Positions 9,946-19,783 of a DNA stretch of 64,000 nucleotides are shown here, in pieces (the first letter of the stretch is position 1; each line of letters begins with the position of its first letter). Position numbers and translations under genes: made by a program. The stretch covers positions 1-64,000 of the forward strand of contig JAWKSY010000021.1 of NCBI GenBank assembly GCA_041402125.1, read 5' to 3'. This stretch comes from JAWKSY01 sp041402125. GTDB taxonomy: Bacteria; Planctomycetota; GCA-002687715; DRQF01. A model generated the notes under the pieces. That model had not been told where the DNA came from and did no database searches. It saw only the letters and a program-made list of their open reading frames with translations.

Positions 9946-10709
9946 TGCGGGCCCACAGTCAGTCTCGCGAGCGGGATCGCGCGGTCTGGTCGTCCTCCTC
10001 GCGGTCTGGCGGCGCTGGCGCCGCCGGCCCAGGCCGCCGCCGCGACCATCCGAGGCGAACGTCGGGTGCTCGTCCGTCCAGCGCCGCCCCCGCGACCCCG
10101 GCCCGAGACGGAACCGGATCGCTCCGAGGAGGTCGAGGAACGCCCCGAGATCAACTCGAGGAGGTCGCCCTCGCGCCGTCGGCCCCGTCGACTCGCCGCT
10201 TCCGGCGCCGCTCGAGCGGCGCCGCCCGATCCTGCCGGCGGCGCCAGCGCCGGACCCTCGCCTCCGCGCGGGCGGCCTCGACGCCGCCGCGGGTCGAAAC
10301 CCGCCGCGCCGACGCCCGCGGGGACGGCGGCGAACGGATCCGGGGTGCGCCCCGCGACGAGGCCACGAGGACCCCGGTCCGTCCGCCGCCGTCCCGGCGC
10401 GGACCCTACGGCGAGGGCGAGGTGGACGCCGGTCCTCGCGCGAACGGCGGCAACCGCGATCCCGACTACCCGCGTTCCCTGCTCCGTCGCCGTCGTCCGC
10501 CGAGCGGCACGGTGGACCTGCGCTTCACGATCGACGAGCGGGGCGCGGTGACCGACCTCGAGCTGGTCTCGGACGGCGGAACGCCGGCCTTCGGAGAGGC
10601 CGCGCTCGAGCGCGTTCGCGGCTGGCGCTTCACGCCGGCGCGCAAGGACGGTCGCGCCGTGGCCGTGCGCGTCCGCAAGACCTTCCGCTTCGCGGTGAGC
10701 GAGCGATGA
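9945..10709 (+). CDS. tonB: TonB family energy transducer; N-terminal half frame-disrupted
   Basis: Spans about 254 codons. After a basic start a short hydrophobic stretch is visible in a shifted frame (GLVVLLAVW), then a proline-rich spacer (RPAPPPRPRPETEPDRSEEV). From about 10450 the reading frame is intact and encodes the TonB C-terminal domain: DYPRSLLRRRRPPSGTVDLR, FTIDERGAVTDLELVSDGG, then ALERVRGWRFTPARKDGRAV. That pattern is the conserved TonB_C fold that contacts TonB boxes of outer-membrane receptors. The stop overlaps the ATG of the TPR gene (ATGA at 10706). Confidence 0.85.
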   Translation: MRAHSQSRERDRAVWSSSSRSGGAGAAGPGRRRDHPRRTSGARPSSAAPATPARDGTGSLRGGRGTPRDQLEEVALAPSAPSTRRFRRRSSGAARSCRRRQRRTLASARAASTPPRVETRRADARGDGGERIRGAPRDEATRTPVRPPPSRRGPYGEGEVDAGPRANGGNRDPDYPRSLLRRRRPPSGTVDLRFTIDERGAVTDLELVSDGGTPAFGEAALERVRGWRFTPARKDGRAVAVRVRKTFRFAVSER

Positions 10710-11709
10710 GCCGCCTCGCCGCCGTCGCCCTGGTCGCGCTGTCCCTCGCCGGCGGGCTCCTCGCCCAGGACGCGGTGCTCGAGACGGCGCGGGCGCGTCT
10801 GCTCGCGGGCGACGCCGAGGGCGCGCGCGACATCCTCCGGGCCGAGATCATCCGGCGGCCGGAGGCCGCGACCGGCGAGACCTGGCGCCTGCTCGGCCTC
10901 GCGTCGGAGGCGATGGGGCAGGAGGAGTCGGCGGAACGTGCCTTCCATCGCGCGCTCGGGGCCGGCGTCGGCGACGTCGAGGTCGTGTCGCGTCTCGCGC
11001 GTCGCGCGGCCGAGAAGGAGCAGTGGGGGCAGGTGGCGCAGATGCTCCGCCTGTGGATCGCGGCGGATCCGCGCGACGAGACGCTCGCCCGCGCCCTCGG
11101 GCCGGCGCTGGAGCGCTCGGGACGCTCCGACGAGGCCTACCGGCACTACGTCGTCCTCTTCGTCAACGACGCCGATCCCCGGGATTCGGCGATCGGGGCG
11201 GCCCGCTGCGCGCGGGCCCTCGGCCGGGCGGAGGAGGAGCTCGTGTGGTGGACGCTCGCGGCGCGCTTCGGGGCCGACACGTCCCGAGAGCGGGCCTTCC
11301 GCGCCGAACTGCTCGCGCGCTTCGGACGGCACGAGGAGGCCGCGACCCTGCGGGCCGCGGACGCGCCCGCCGTCGCTCCGGACGGCCTCGCCGCGCGACG
11401 CGCCCGCGCCATCGCCGCGGCGGGAAGTCCGGAGGAGGAAGGCGCGTGGGAGGCCTACTTCGCCGCGGGCGGAGACGAGGCGGCCGCCCACCGGCGCTAC
11501 GGGCGACTCCTCGTCCGCGCCGGTCACGGGGAGCGGGCCCGACCGCATCTGGTCGCGGCCGCCGCGACGGAGAGCAAGGATCTCGCGATCCTCGTCGAGT
11601 CGAGACGGAGCGGGGCGACCGCGACCTGCCCAGGCAGGTGCTCCGTCGGCTGGTCGCGGCGGAGGGCTCAGCCGTGTCCGCGACCTGCGTCGCCGACTCC
11701 GCTCTCTGA
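10706..11709 (+). CDS. Secreted TPR-repeat protein, last gene of TonB2 operon
   Basis: About 334 codons. The signal peptide MSRLAAVALVALSLAGGLLAQ is followed by tetratricopeptide-like helical pairs such as ARARLLAGDAEGARDILRAE, AFHRALGAGVGDVEVVSRLA and EEAATLRAADAPAV. The six-gene order DUF3450-like, TtpC, ExbB, ExbD, TonB, TPR is the known TonB2 arrangement, in which the TPR protein is thought to act in the periplasm with TonB. The frame is clean to about 11600. A one-base shift there restores ETERGDRDLPRQVLRRLVAA and a stop at 11707-11709; without it the frame runs on to 11809 through unlikely sequence. The gene is convergent with the ABC permease. Confidence 0.78.
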
Positions 11710-13300
11710 TCCGGTTCGCATCAGGACTTCCGCGGTCACCCTCGACCGAACCCACCGGCACTTGATCCAGCGCAGGATCAGAGAGCGCGGCGGCTTGCAC
11801 CCGTCGTAGGATGCCGACCCGGAAGACCTTGCGCCACCCCAGAACGTGATCGCAGTCGAGGCGAGCAGGAGCGCCGTCGTGACGACGTATTCCGTCATCG
11901 TCGGCGGCCCCGGCCCGGTTCCATCATGATGAAGGCGGCCAGGACGTAGCTCGAAAGCGCGCCATCGTCCCGTTCGGATCCATCGCCCACCGGCACCATC
12001 GCGAAGAGCGGGACCATAGGGAGCACCGTGACCCGGCGTCATCAGGTTCTGCGCGCCAACCGGGCTGTTGCAGACCGCGCCGATCCGCAGAGGAGGGCAG
12101 CGAAGGCCTTGGCAGGGTAGCAGAGGAAGGAGGTCAGGAAGACCGGGTCCCGCCCTGATGACCGAGGTCGAAGGAGCACCGGTGTTCGTCCGGGAGGACG
12201 AACTTGATGCCGAGGAACATGACGAGGATCCAGCTCGAGACGATCGTGAGTCCCGTGAAGGCGATGCCGGCGATCTTGCCCGACATGAGCTGCACGGGAC
12301 TGATCGACGACAGCAGGACCTCGATGATGCGGTTCGACTTCTCCTCGATGGTGTTCGTCAGGAGCATCTGCGCGATCGAGAAGATGCTGATCCAGAGGAA
12401 GTAGACGAAGAACACCGGGGCCCAGGCGCGGGCGACGTCCTGGTCGCCGACGGACTGACGTTCGCCGGTCTTGGAGATCTCCTCGCGCGAGAAGACCACC
12501 GGCGCCTGGATGTACTCGACGTCGGCGCGCGCGATCTGGCGCTCCTCGAAGCGGCGCTCGCGGATGGCCTGCGTCGCGTAGCGCGTGAACCACTGCCGGA
12601 GCTCCTCGTCCGTGCGGTTGTTCGAGACGTAGTGCGAGCCCTCGTTGTTCGAGACGACGTCCTCTCCGACGACGAAGTAGGCGAAGATCTCGCCCGCGGC
12701 GAGCTTCTTCGCGAGGTCCTCCTCGGTGGCGTCGGGGAAGGACGCGCGCGTGAAGCGTCCGCGATCGAGAGAGGCGCCGAATCGGGCGGCCTCCTCGGGC
12801 GCGAGCGAGCGATACCAGGCATTCACGCGCTCGCGGTACTCCGCGATGGCGGCGAAGATCTTGCGCTGCGGCTCGGGAAGGGCGGAGGGGTCGATCCCGG
12901 CGACCTTCTCCGAGGTCAGGAGGCCCATCGCCTGGTCGAGCATCTCGTCGCGCTTGCCCTCGTCGAACTCGCGCGTGTTCTCGAGGAAGACGCGGACGTT
13001 CTCGCGGATCTCGGTCGGGAAGAGCTCGACGGCGCGTTCGGAGTCCGGGCCGAGCTCGATGACCTCACGGTAGACGGCGGCGAGATCGGGCATCGCCGAG
13101 CGGCGATCGACCTCGTCGAGGAGCCAGCCCGAGCGGTCGAGGACCGCGTAGGTGCGGACGTCCTTCACGTCGCTCAGGAGCTTGGGGACGACCACGCTCA
13201 GGATGAGGATGATCGGGAGGAAGGCGATCCCGATCCAGAAGGTCTTGGTGCGGAGGTTCTCCACGTACTCGCGGAGGGCGACGAGGAGGGCCTTCTTCAC
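11668..13300 (-). CDS. NatB-like ABC-2 permease, C-terminus frame-disrupted
   Basis: Permease partner of the adjacent ATPase. The GTG start overlaps the ATPase stop (GTGA). An N-terminal helix (residues ~20-42, TFWIGIAFLPIILILSVVVP) is followed by a roughly 200-residue extracytoplasmic loop and then the C-terminal membrane core (VFFVYFLWISIFSIAQMLLT, IEEKSNRIIEVLLSSISPVQ, IVSSWILVMFLGIKF). Below 12170 the frame shifts several times. Expected tail pieces persist in order: VFLTSFLCYPAKAFAALLCG, a DPNGTMARF element, MTEYVVTTALLLASTAITFW and KPPRSLILRWIK near 11760. The real stop is uncertain, between about 11668 and 11740. The EKSNRIIEVLLSS signature is typical of Na+ or drug exporters of the NatB/YhaP group; the substrate is unknown. 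Confidence 0.82.
11700..11787. repeat. 13-bp perfect inverted repeat at a convergent junction
   Basis: CGCTCTCTGATCC at 11700-11712 is exactly matched in inverse at 11775-11787 with a 62-nt spacer. It lies where the TPR gene and the ABC permease tail converge, with the TPR stop inside the left arm. The long spacer and lack of a T-tract make an ordinary terminator doubtful. It may be chance or a bidirectional pause site. Confidence 0.35.
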
Positions 13301-14208
13301 GACGGGGCTCCCACGGTGCGGACGAAGATCTCGTGGAGCGAGGGCTCGCGGAGGTCGAAGCGGCGGATGCGGACGCGTCCCACCAGGTACTCGAGAGCGG
13401 CCTGCGGATCGGCGCCCTCCTCGAGGAAGAGCTCGGCCGACTTGCCGGCGTCGTTCAGGCGCGCGAGGCCCGGGATGCCGCGCAGGAGCGCGCCGTCGCC
13501 GTCGTAGTCGAGCCGGATGCCGCGAACGCCCCCGGTCTTGATCTCGGCGAGCGGGCCGTCGAGCCGCTTCACGCCCTTGTGGATGAGGACGATCGAGTCG
13601 CAGATCTGCTCGGCCTGCTCCATGACGTGCGTGGAGAAGATGACGGTGCGGCCGTCGCGCTTCATGTCGAGGATGATCTCGCGCATGAGCTCGACGTTGA
13701 CGGGGTCGAGGCCGGAGAAGGGCTCGTCGAGGATGACGAGCTCGGGCTCGTGGATGAGCGCGCCGAGGACCTGGACCTTCTGGCCCATGCCCTTCGAGAG
13801 GGCCTCGCAGCGCGAGTCCATGAACTCCCCGAGGCCGTAGCGCTCGAGCAGCGACTTCGCGCGCTGGCGCGCCTCGCCCCGGGTGAGGCCCTTGAGGCGC
13901 CCGAAGTAGGCGAGCAGCTCGCGCGCTCGCATCTTCTTGTAGAGGCCCTTCTCCTCCGGCAGGTAGCCGAGGCGGTCCTTGACCGCCTCCGCCCGCGAGG
14001 AGCCGAGGACGGTGATCCGGCCCTCGTCCGGATACAGGATGCTCATCACCATCCGGATCGTCGTCGTCTTCCCGGCGCCGTTCTGGCCCAGGAAGCCGCA
14101 GACGGTCCCGCGGGCGACCCGCATCGAGAAGTCGGAGACGGCGGTGAAGCTGCCGAAGCGCTTCGTCACCCCCTCGATGCGGAGGCTGTCGTCGGTGTCG
14201 GAAGTCAA
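13297..14208 (-). CDS. ABC transporter ATPase, NatA-like
   Basis: 303-residue ATP-binding subunit. Walker A is GQNGAGKTTT, the ABC signature is degenerate (ALSKGMGQKVQ), Walker B is LVILDEPFSGLDP, and the H-loop is FSTHVMEQ. It has the roughly 70-residue C-terminal extension usual for NatA/CcmA-type exporters. I chose TTG at 14206-14208 as the start because GGAGGAC lies 3-8 nt upstream and the protein then begins just before the conserved LRIEGVTKRFG strand; an in-frame reading extends far upstream but is not gene-like. It overlaps the permease start by 4 nt. The divergent spacer to the MscK gene (14209-14382) presumably holds both promoters. Confidence 0.9.
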   Translation of the reverse strand: MTSDTDDSLRIEGVTKRFGSFTAVSDFSMRVARGTVCGFLGQNGAGKTTTIRMVMSILYPDEGRITVLGSSRAEAVKDRLGYLPEEKGLYKKMRARELLAYFGRLKGLTRGEARQRAKSLLERYGLGEFMDSRCEALSKGMGQKVQVLGALIHEPELVILDEPFSGLDPVNVELMREIILDMKRDGRTVIFSTHVMEQAEQICDSIVLIHKGVKRLDGPLAEIKTGGVRGIRLDYDGDGALLRGIPGLARLNDAGKSAELFLEEGADPQAALEYLVGRVRIRRFDLREPSLHEIFVRTVGAPS

Positions 14209-14382
14209 GTCGTCCTCCGGTGCTGCGTCGTCGACCCGCCGGCCGCGGGCCGGCTCATGTTCTCTGCGCGGTGGAGGCGCCGCAAGGTGACGCGCGACAC
14301 CGATTTCGATCTTCGGCCTCGCTATGCTCCGTCGTCGCGCGGAGATACACTCCCGGATCGCCGGGTGTGGGGTCACGGGGGA

Positions 14383-17300
14383 GTGCGGGGTTTGCGCCGG
14401 TTCATCTTGTTCGCGTTCTGCGCGACGCTCCTCGCTCCCTGGCTCATCGCTCAGGAACCGCCGAAGCCGCCGGCCGGTCCCGACGCCCTGGCGCAGTGGC
14501 TGGCGAAGCCGCTCGAGGGCCGCGCCCGGCCGACGACGAAGGCCGAGGCGGGAGCCCTCCAGTCCGAGATCGCCGCCGCGCTCAAGGCCCTCTCGGAGAA
14601 GCCGGAGGAGACGCGGACCCAGCTCGCCGCCCTGAAGACCGTGCTCGACGAGCAGATGAGCCTCCTCCAGGGCCTCCAGCAGGAGCTGCCGGAGACCGCG
14701 GGCGGCGGCCCGAACGGGGACGGCGGCGAGGCGGCGACCCTCGGCCAGCAGATCTCGGCCAGCGAGCGTCGCAAGCGCGAGCTCCAGACCCGCCTCGACG
14801 GACTGAAGGACCGGACGATCCGACCGCGGGCGTCCGACCGGATCGACGCGGCGCGCGAGGAGCTCAAGGCGGCCGAGAGCGCGCGCACCCTCGGCCGCAG
14901 CCAGGCCGATCTCGCGGCCACGGCCGTCAGCGCCCGGGCTCAGGCGACGGCGCGGCTCCAGACCGAGAAGACCGACGTCGAGTCGAAGCTCGTCGAACTC
15001 GAGAAGGAACGCATCACCACGGCCGATGCGGGTGGGGCGAGCTACGCGCTCGACACCGTCGAGGAGAAGATCTACCGCGAGACGCTCCGCAAGCAGTACC
15101 TCGAGCTGCAGGGCGAGCGCTACGCACGCGACGAGGCGTCGAAGATCCTCGAGCGCCGGCAGCAGGCGGCGAACCTCGCCCGTGACGTGGCCGACCTCGA
15201 GTTCGACGTCCTGAAGACCGAGATCGAGCGGATCGAGGAGGAGCTGCGGAAGAGCCTCCCGCCGCCGGAGAAGCGCAACAGCGACGACCCCGTCGTCAAG
15301 CTTCAGGTCGAACGGGGCGCGCACGCCGAGTGGATGCAGCCGCTCAGCGACCAGATCGAGCGCTGGGCCTCCTTCTTCGACGTCAAGGGCAACTACGTCC
15401 TTCTCGATCAGAACTCGCAGGAGACGGCTGCGACGGAGAAGCTCCGCCGCGAGGATCAGGAGCCGACGCCGTCCCGATCGGCGCTCGAGCGCGACCTCGC
15501 GCTGTCGGAGCGGCGGGCGAACGAGGTCTCCGAGGCGCGCGAGGACCTCACGACCTGGCTCGATCGGGTCCGCGACCGTTCGCGCGGCGTCCGGGAACGT
15601 CGGGAGGAGCTCCTGGCCCAGCTCGAGGCCGCCGCGAGGAACGAGAAGGAGCGGAAGGACGCGAGCGATCAGAACCTCGACGCCGAGGCGAAGCGCAAGC
15701 GCGACGAGCTCCGGAAGTCGCGGGAGGAGCTGAAGAAGGCCCGCGAGGACTTCCTCGCCGAGCTCGACCGCGAGCGGGACGCGATCGAGGACTTCCGCAA
15801 GCGATTCGGGCCGCGCCGCGCGGATCTCGCGGCCCTCGACGAACGCATCCAGAAGAACATCCGCGCCATCAAGGGTCGGCTCCGCTGGTCGCGCGAGGAC
15901 GCGCAGATCGACGGCGATTCCGTGCGCCGGGCCGTCGAGGACCTCCGCAGCGGCACGAAGGAGATCCGACGCTGGCCCGAGAACCTGGGACGCTGGAGCC
16001 GGGCGGTCTTCGACGCTCCGGGCGGCCGCTGGCGCATCGGCATCGCGGCGCTCCTCCTGATCGTCGCGCTCTCCCTCTTCCGCATCGTCCAGCGTCGCCT
16101 CCCGAAGACGATCGACTGGTTCGAGGAGCAGACCGAGCGCACGGCGGTCGGACGGACCTTCCGGATCATCGGCCACATCCTGCGGCGAACGAGCCTCAGC
16201 TTCTTCTTCGCCGTGATCATGATCGGCGTCCCGTGGATCAGCGGCTTCGATCGGGACACGATCTCGGTGGTCGCGGTCCTCTTCCTGACGCCCTTCCTGT
16301 ACCGCCTCGGGCGGGTCCTCCTCGACGTGGCGCTCGCCCCCGATCACGCCGAGGGCGGCCTCCTGCCCTTCGACGAGGAGCTCTCGCGGATCGTCTACCG
16401 GGCGGGGAAGATCCTGCTCAACCTCGCGGTGCTCTTCGTGCCGATCGGCATCCTGATGGCGCACTTCGGGTACGCCGGCCGGAACGAGGGCTTCGTCGCG
16501 CTCTGGTGGCTGATCTACAAGGTGACGACGAACGCCGTCATCCTTTTCACGGTGTTCCGACCGGCCGTGCTCAAGCGCCTCATCCGCGGCGACGGGGTCG
16601 TCGCCACGAGCGTGAAGACCTGGATCTTCGTGCTCTACCCGGTCGTGGTGGGCGCGATCCTCTTCCTCATCACGCTGACCAGTCTTCGCTACGAGACGGC
16701 CGAGCGGTTCTTCCGGACGCTCTTCCTGACGACGGGCGGTGTGCTCCTCGCCGCCTTCGTCCTGTATCGCCTCCTGCTCCGGGCGCTGGTGAAGAACAAG
16801 GACATCGATCGTCGCTTCAACGTCGATCAGTTCGCGAGCGAGCAGGAGTACTTCGAGGCCGGGCGGCGGCAGTTCAACGACCGGACGATCCGCCTCGTGA
16901 TCCGCGTCGTCATGCTCGTGCCGACCGCCTTCGCCATCCACGAGCTGTGGGACGAGGTCAACACGCCGCTCCTCGACTACGAACTCTGGGGCAGGGTCAG
17001 CGTGGCCGACGTCCTCTGGGCCGTCTTCACCCTCGTCGTGATGGTCGCCCTCGTCCGCCTGTCACGCGGTCTCATCAACTACGTCATCGCTCCCTACTTC
17101 CAGTTCGAGCAGGGGCTGCGGTACACGATCGCGACCCTCACGGGCTATCTCGTCATCACGATCGGCCTCATCGCCTTCCTGAACACGCTCGAGGTGCAGG
17201 GCGAGCAGATCGCGCTCGTCACCTCGGCCCTGGTCTTCGGCATCGGCTTCGGACTCCAGTCGATCGTCAAGAACTTCATCTCGGGTCTGATTCTCCTGAT

Positions 17301-17850
17301 CGAGCGACCGGTGCGCGTCGGCGACCGCGTCGAGGTCGGCGGGAACTCGGGCGAGGTCGACAAGATCACGCTCCGCGCAACGCGCGTCATGACCTGGGAC
17401 GGGGTCGGGATCGTCATCCCGAACGAGGAGCTGATCGGGGGCACCCTGATCAATCACTCACTCGGCGCGCCCCGCCTCCGCACGACCCTGACCTTCGGCG
17501 TGGCCTACGGCTCGAATCTCGGCCAGGTCCGCGAGGTCGTCTCGAACATCGTGAGGGGACACGGACTCGTCCTGAAGCGGCCCGAACCCGAGGTCTTCTT
17601 CGTCGGCTTCGGCGACTCGAGTCTCGACTTCGAGGTCCGTTTCTGGACCGACCTCCTCACGCACCGGCTCCGCGTCGCGAGCGACCTCCGCTTCGCGATC
17701 GACGCGGCCTTCCGCAAGAACGACATCGAGATCCCCTTCCCGCAGCGCGACGTCCACATGCGGATCATCCGCGACGACGGCCAGATCGAGGAGGTCCCGA
17801 TGCCCGACGAGCCGCCGGAGGACCTGCGGATGGACGAGGACGAGCACTGA
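14383..17850 (+). CDS. Large MscK/KefA-like mechanosensitive channel
   Basis: About 1155 residues. Signal peptide (RRFILFAFCATLLAPWLIAQ), then about 530 residues of charged periplasmic coiled coil (for example LQQELPETAGGGPNG, SKILERRQQAANLARDVAD, LRKSREELKKAREDFLAEL). Roughly ten membrane helices follow. The C-terminal MscS domain contains the pore helix GIGFGLQSIVKNFISGLILL, then IERPVRVGDRVEVGGNSGEV and VIPNEELIGGTLINHS. Length and layout match MscK (about 1120 aa) rather than MscS. Such channels release solutes on hypo-osmotic shock. The start is uncertain among GTG 14365, GTG 14383 and TTG 14392. The stop shares one base with the ROK kinase ATG (TGATG). Confidence 0.9.
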   Translation: MRGLRRFILFAFCATLLAPWLIAQEPPKPPAGPDALAQWLAKPLEGRARPTTKAEAGALQSEIAAALKALSEKPEETRTQLAALKTVLDEQMSLLQGLQQELPETAGGGPNGDGGEAATLGQQISASERRKRELQTRLDGLKDRTIRPRASDRIDAAREELKAAESARTLGRSQADLAATAVSARAQATARLQTEKTDVESKLVELEKERITTADAGGASYALDTVEEKIYRETLRKQYLELQGERYARDEASKILERRQQAANLARDVADLEFDVLKTEIERIEEELRKSLPPPEKRNSDDPVVKLQVERGAHAEWMQPLSDQIERWASFFDVKGNYVLLDQNSQETAATEKLRREDQEPTPSRSALERDLALSERRANEVSEAREDLTTWLDRVRDRSRGVRERREELLAQLEAAARNEKERKDASDQNLDAEAKRKRDELRKSREELKKAREDFLAELDRERDAIEDFRKRFGPRRADLAALDERIQKNIRAIKGRLRWSREDAQIDGDSVRRAVEDLRSGTKEIRRWPENLGRWSRAVFDAPGGRWRIGIAALLLIVALSLFRIVQRRLPKTIDWFEEQTERTAVGRTFRIIGHILRRTSLSFFFAVIMIGVPWISGFDRDTISVVAVLFLTPFLYRLGRVLLDVALAPDHAEGGLLPFDEELSRIVYRAGKILLNLAVLFVPIGILMAHFGYAGRNEGFVALWWLIYKVTTNAVILFTVFRPAVLKRLIRGDGVVATSVKTWIFVLYPVVVGAILFLITLTSLRYETAERFFRTLFLTTGGVLLAAFVLYRLLLRALVKNKDIDRRFNVDQFASEQEYFEAGRRQFNDRTIRLVIRVVMLVPTAFAIHELWDEVNTPLLDYELWGRVSVADVLWAVFTLVVMVALVRLSRGLINYVIAPYFQFEQGLRYTIATLTGYLVITIGLIAFLNTLEVQGEQIALVTSALVFGIGFGLQSIVKNFISGLILLIERPVRVGDRVEVGGNSGEVDKITLRATRVMTWDGVGIVIPNEELIGGTLINHSLGAPRLRTTLTFGVAYGSNLGQVREVVSNIVRGHGLVLKRPEPEVFFVGFGDSSLDFEVRFWTDLLTHRLRVASDLRFAIDAAFRKNDIEIPFPQRDVHMRIIRDDGQIEEVPMPDEPPEDLRMDEDEH

Positions 17851-18785
17851 TGGGAGCGCCGCGGGGCGAGGCCCTCGGGATCGACGTCGGCGGCCTGTCG
17901 TTCAAGGCGGTCCGCGTGCGGCTCGCCGAGGACGAGGCGCCCGAGGTCGTCGCGCGCGCGCGCCGCGGCGTGGGGGAGGGGGAGCACCGTCCGGAAGGAG
18001 CCGCGGAGACGCTCGGGGCTCTCGTGGAAGAGCTCGATCCCGGCGGCGGTCTGCGGGTCGGGGTGGCCGTCCCGGGGGCGGTCCGGGCGCGCGACGGCGT
18101 CGTCACCACCGCGGCGAACTTTCCCCGCTGGTCCGACTTCGACGTCGGCGGGGCGCTGCGCTCGCTGACCGCGCGGCGCGTCTCCGTCGGCAACGACGCC
18201 AACCTCTTCGCCTTCGCCGAGGCGGTCGGCGGGGCGGCGCGCGGCGCCGAGTCCTGCTCGCGCTCACCCTCGGCACCGGTCTCGGCGGCGGCCTGGTCCT
18301 CGGCGGGCGCCCTACCTCGGTGACGAGGGATTCGCGGCCGAGGTGGGCCATCTCCACTACCAGCCCGGCGGCGAGCCCTGCGGCTGCGGCGCGCGGGGCT
18401 GCATCGAGCAGTACGCCTCGACGCTCTTCCTCCGTCGCGAGGCGATCGCCCGCGGGATCGCCGGCGTCGCCGATCAGGAACCGTCCGAGACGGCCGCGTC
18501 CTCGCCGAGGCCGCTCGCGCCGGCGACGGCGGCGGCGAAGGCCTCTTCGAGGAGATGGGGAGTACCTCGGAACGGCGGTGGGCGGTCTCCTGAACGTCCT
18601 CGACGTGGGCCGCGTGCTCTGCGGCGGGGTCTCGCGAGCGCCTACGACCTCTTCGGCCCGCGCTTCGAGGCCGTCGCCCGCGCGCGCGTCTTCCCCGCCA
18701 TCGGCCGCCGCCTCGCCTTCTCGGTCAGCGCCCTCGGCCCCGACGCCGGCGCCATCGGCCGCGGCGCTCGCTCCTCGACGACTGA
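17850..18785 (+). CDS. ROK-family sugar kinase (glucokinase-like), frame-disrupted
   Basis: Spans about 311 codons, normal for a ROK kinase. The N-terminal phosphate-binding loop reads LGIDVGGLSFKAVRVRLAED. The catalytic-Asp region VSVGNDANLFAFAEAVGGAA follows. After a frameshift near 18255 the second lobe reads LALTLGTGLGGGLVLGG and the ROK zinc signature EVGHLHYQPGGEPCGCGARG followed by CIEQYAS (three Cys and one His). Another break near 18550-18600 precedes the tail, and RRSLLDD ends at TGA 18783-18785. It probably phosphorylates glucose or N-acetyl sugars. It is coupled to the channel gene and convergent with sodB across the repeat array. Confidence 0.82.
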
Positions 18786-19122
18786 CCGCGCCGGGATTAC
18801 CACGGTGACTGACACATGAGTCGGACGCGCGTTGGTCGTCGATCTCCCCGGTGCTCCCAGATGCTGGTACGGTGCCAGTCACCCGATGACATCTCGTGGC
18901 GTTCTGGGAGCGCGGGCCCGACGATGCTCATCGGGTGACTGGCACCGTGCGCTCTCGCCGGGGCGGCCGTCAACGACGCGGGGCCCGCCCGTCGTTGATC
19001 GGTGGGAGTGGTCGGATCAGAGGTTCGCGTCCGCGAACTCCAGTTGATCGGTTCCACCGGCCTCGACGAACTTCGGGTCGCGTTGCGGTCGTCGACCTCC
19101 CGGGTGCTCCCAGATGTAGTAC

Positions 19123-19204
19123 GGTGCCAGTCACCCGATGAGCATCCTCGTGGCGTTCTCTCGGAAGCGCGGGCCCGGCGGATGCTCATCGGGTGACTGG
19201 CACC
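19123..19204. repeat. REP-like palindromic element (best copy in the array)
   Basis: Perfect 24-bp inverted repeat: arms 19123-19146 and 19181-19204, beginning GGTGCCAGTCACCCGATG, with a 34-nt loop. Related, slightly damaged copies lie at about 18872-18945, 19385-19465 and 19647-19720. The same half-site, with CCGG for CCCG, forms the palindromes at 27.7-27.9 kb. No transposase is present in the window. Confidence 0.85.
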
Positions 19205-19752
19205 TAACGCATTCGCGGGAGCGGCCGTCAACGACGCGGGGCCGCGCCCCCGTCGTTGATCGGTGGGAGTGGTCGGATCGAGGTTCGCGTCCGCGAACTC
19301 CCAGTTGATCAGGTTCCACCAGGCCTGACGAATTCGGGTCGCGTTGCGGTCGTCGACCTCCCCAGGGTGCTCCCAGATGTAGTACGGTGCCAGTCCCGAT
19401 GAGCATCCTCGTGGCGTTCTCTCGGAAGCGCGGGCCCGGCGGGATGCTCATCGGGTGACGGCACCGTGCACATCTTCCCGCGACGGCCGTCAACGACGCG
19501 GCCGCGGCCCCGTCGTTGATCGGTGGGAGTGGTCGGATCAGAGGTTCGCGTTCGCGAACCCCAGTTGACCAGTTCCACCAGGCCTCGACATTACTTCGAC
19601 GCATTGCGGTCGTCGATCTCCCAGGGTGCCCCAGATGCTGAGCGGTGCCAGTCACCCGATGAGCATCCTTGGCGTTCTCTCGGAAGCGCGGGCCGACGGG
19701 ATGCTCATCGGTGACTGGCACTGCTATCTTTGCGCGCGGCCATCAACGACGC

Positions 19753-19783
19753 GGGGCCGCGCCCCCGAGGGAGGCGCGGCCCC
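19753..19783 (-). terminator. Predicted terminator of sodB
   Basis: 11-bp perfect GC stem (GGGGCCGCGCC at 19753-19763 and its inverse at 19773-19783) with a short loop, 27 bases beyond the sodB stop. Shortened copies of this hairpin recur in each repeat unit. Confidence 0.7.

Noticed and set aside
12068..13507. Long plus-strand open frame opposite the ABC transporter
   Set aside because: Arg/Glu/Asp-rich mirror of the real permease and ATPase in GC-rich DNA; no ribosome site or motifs.
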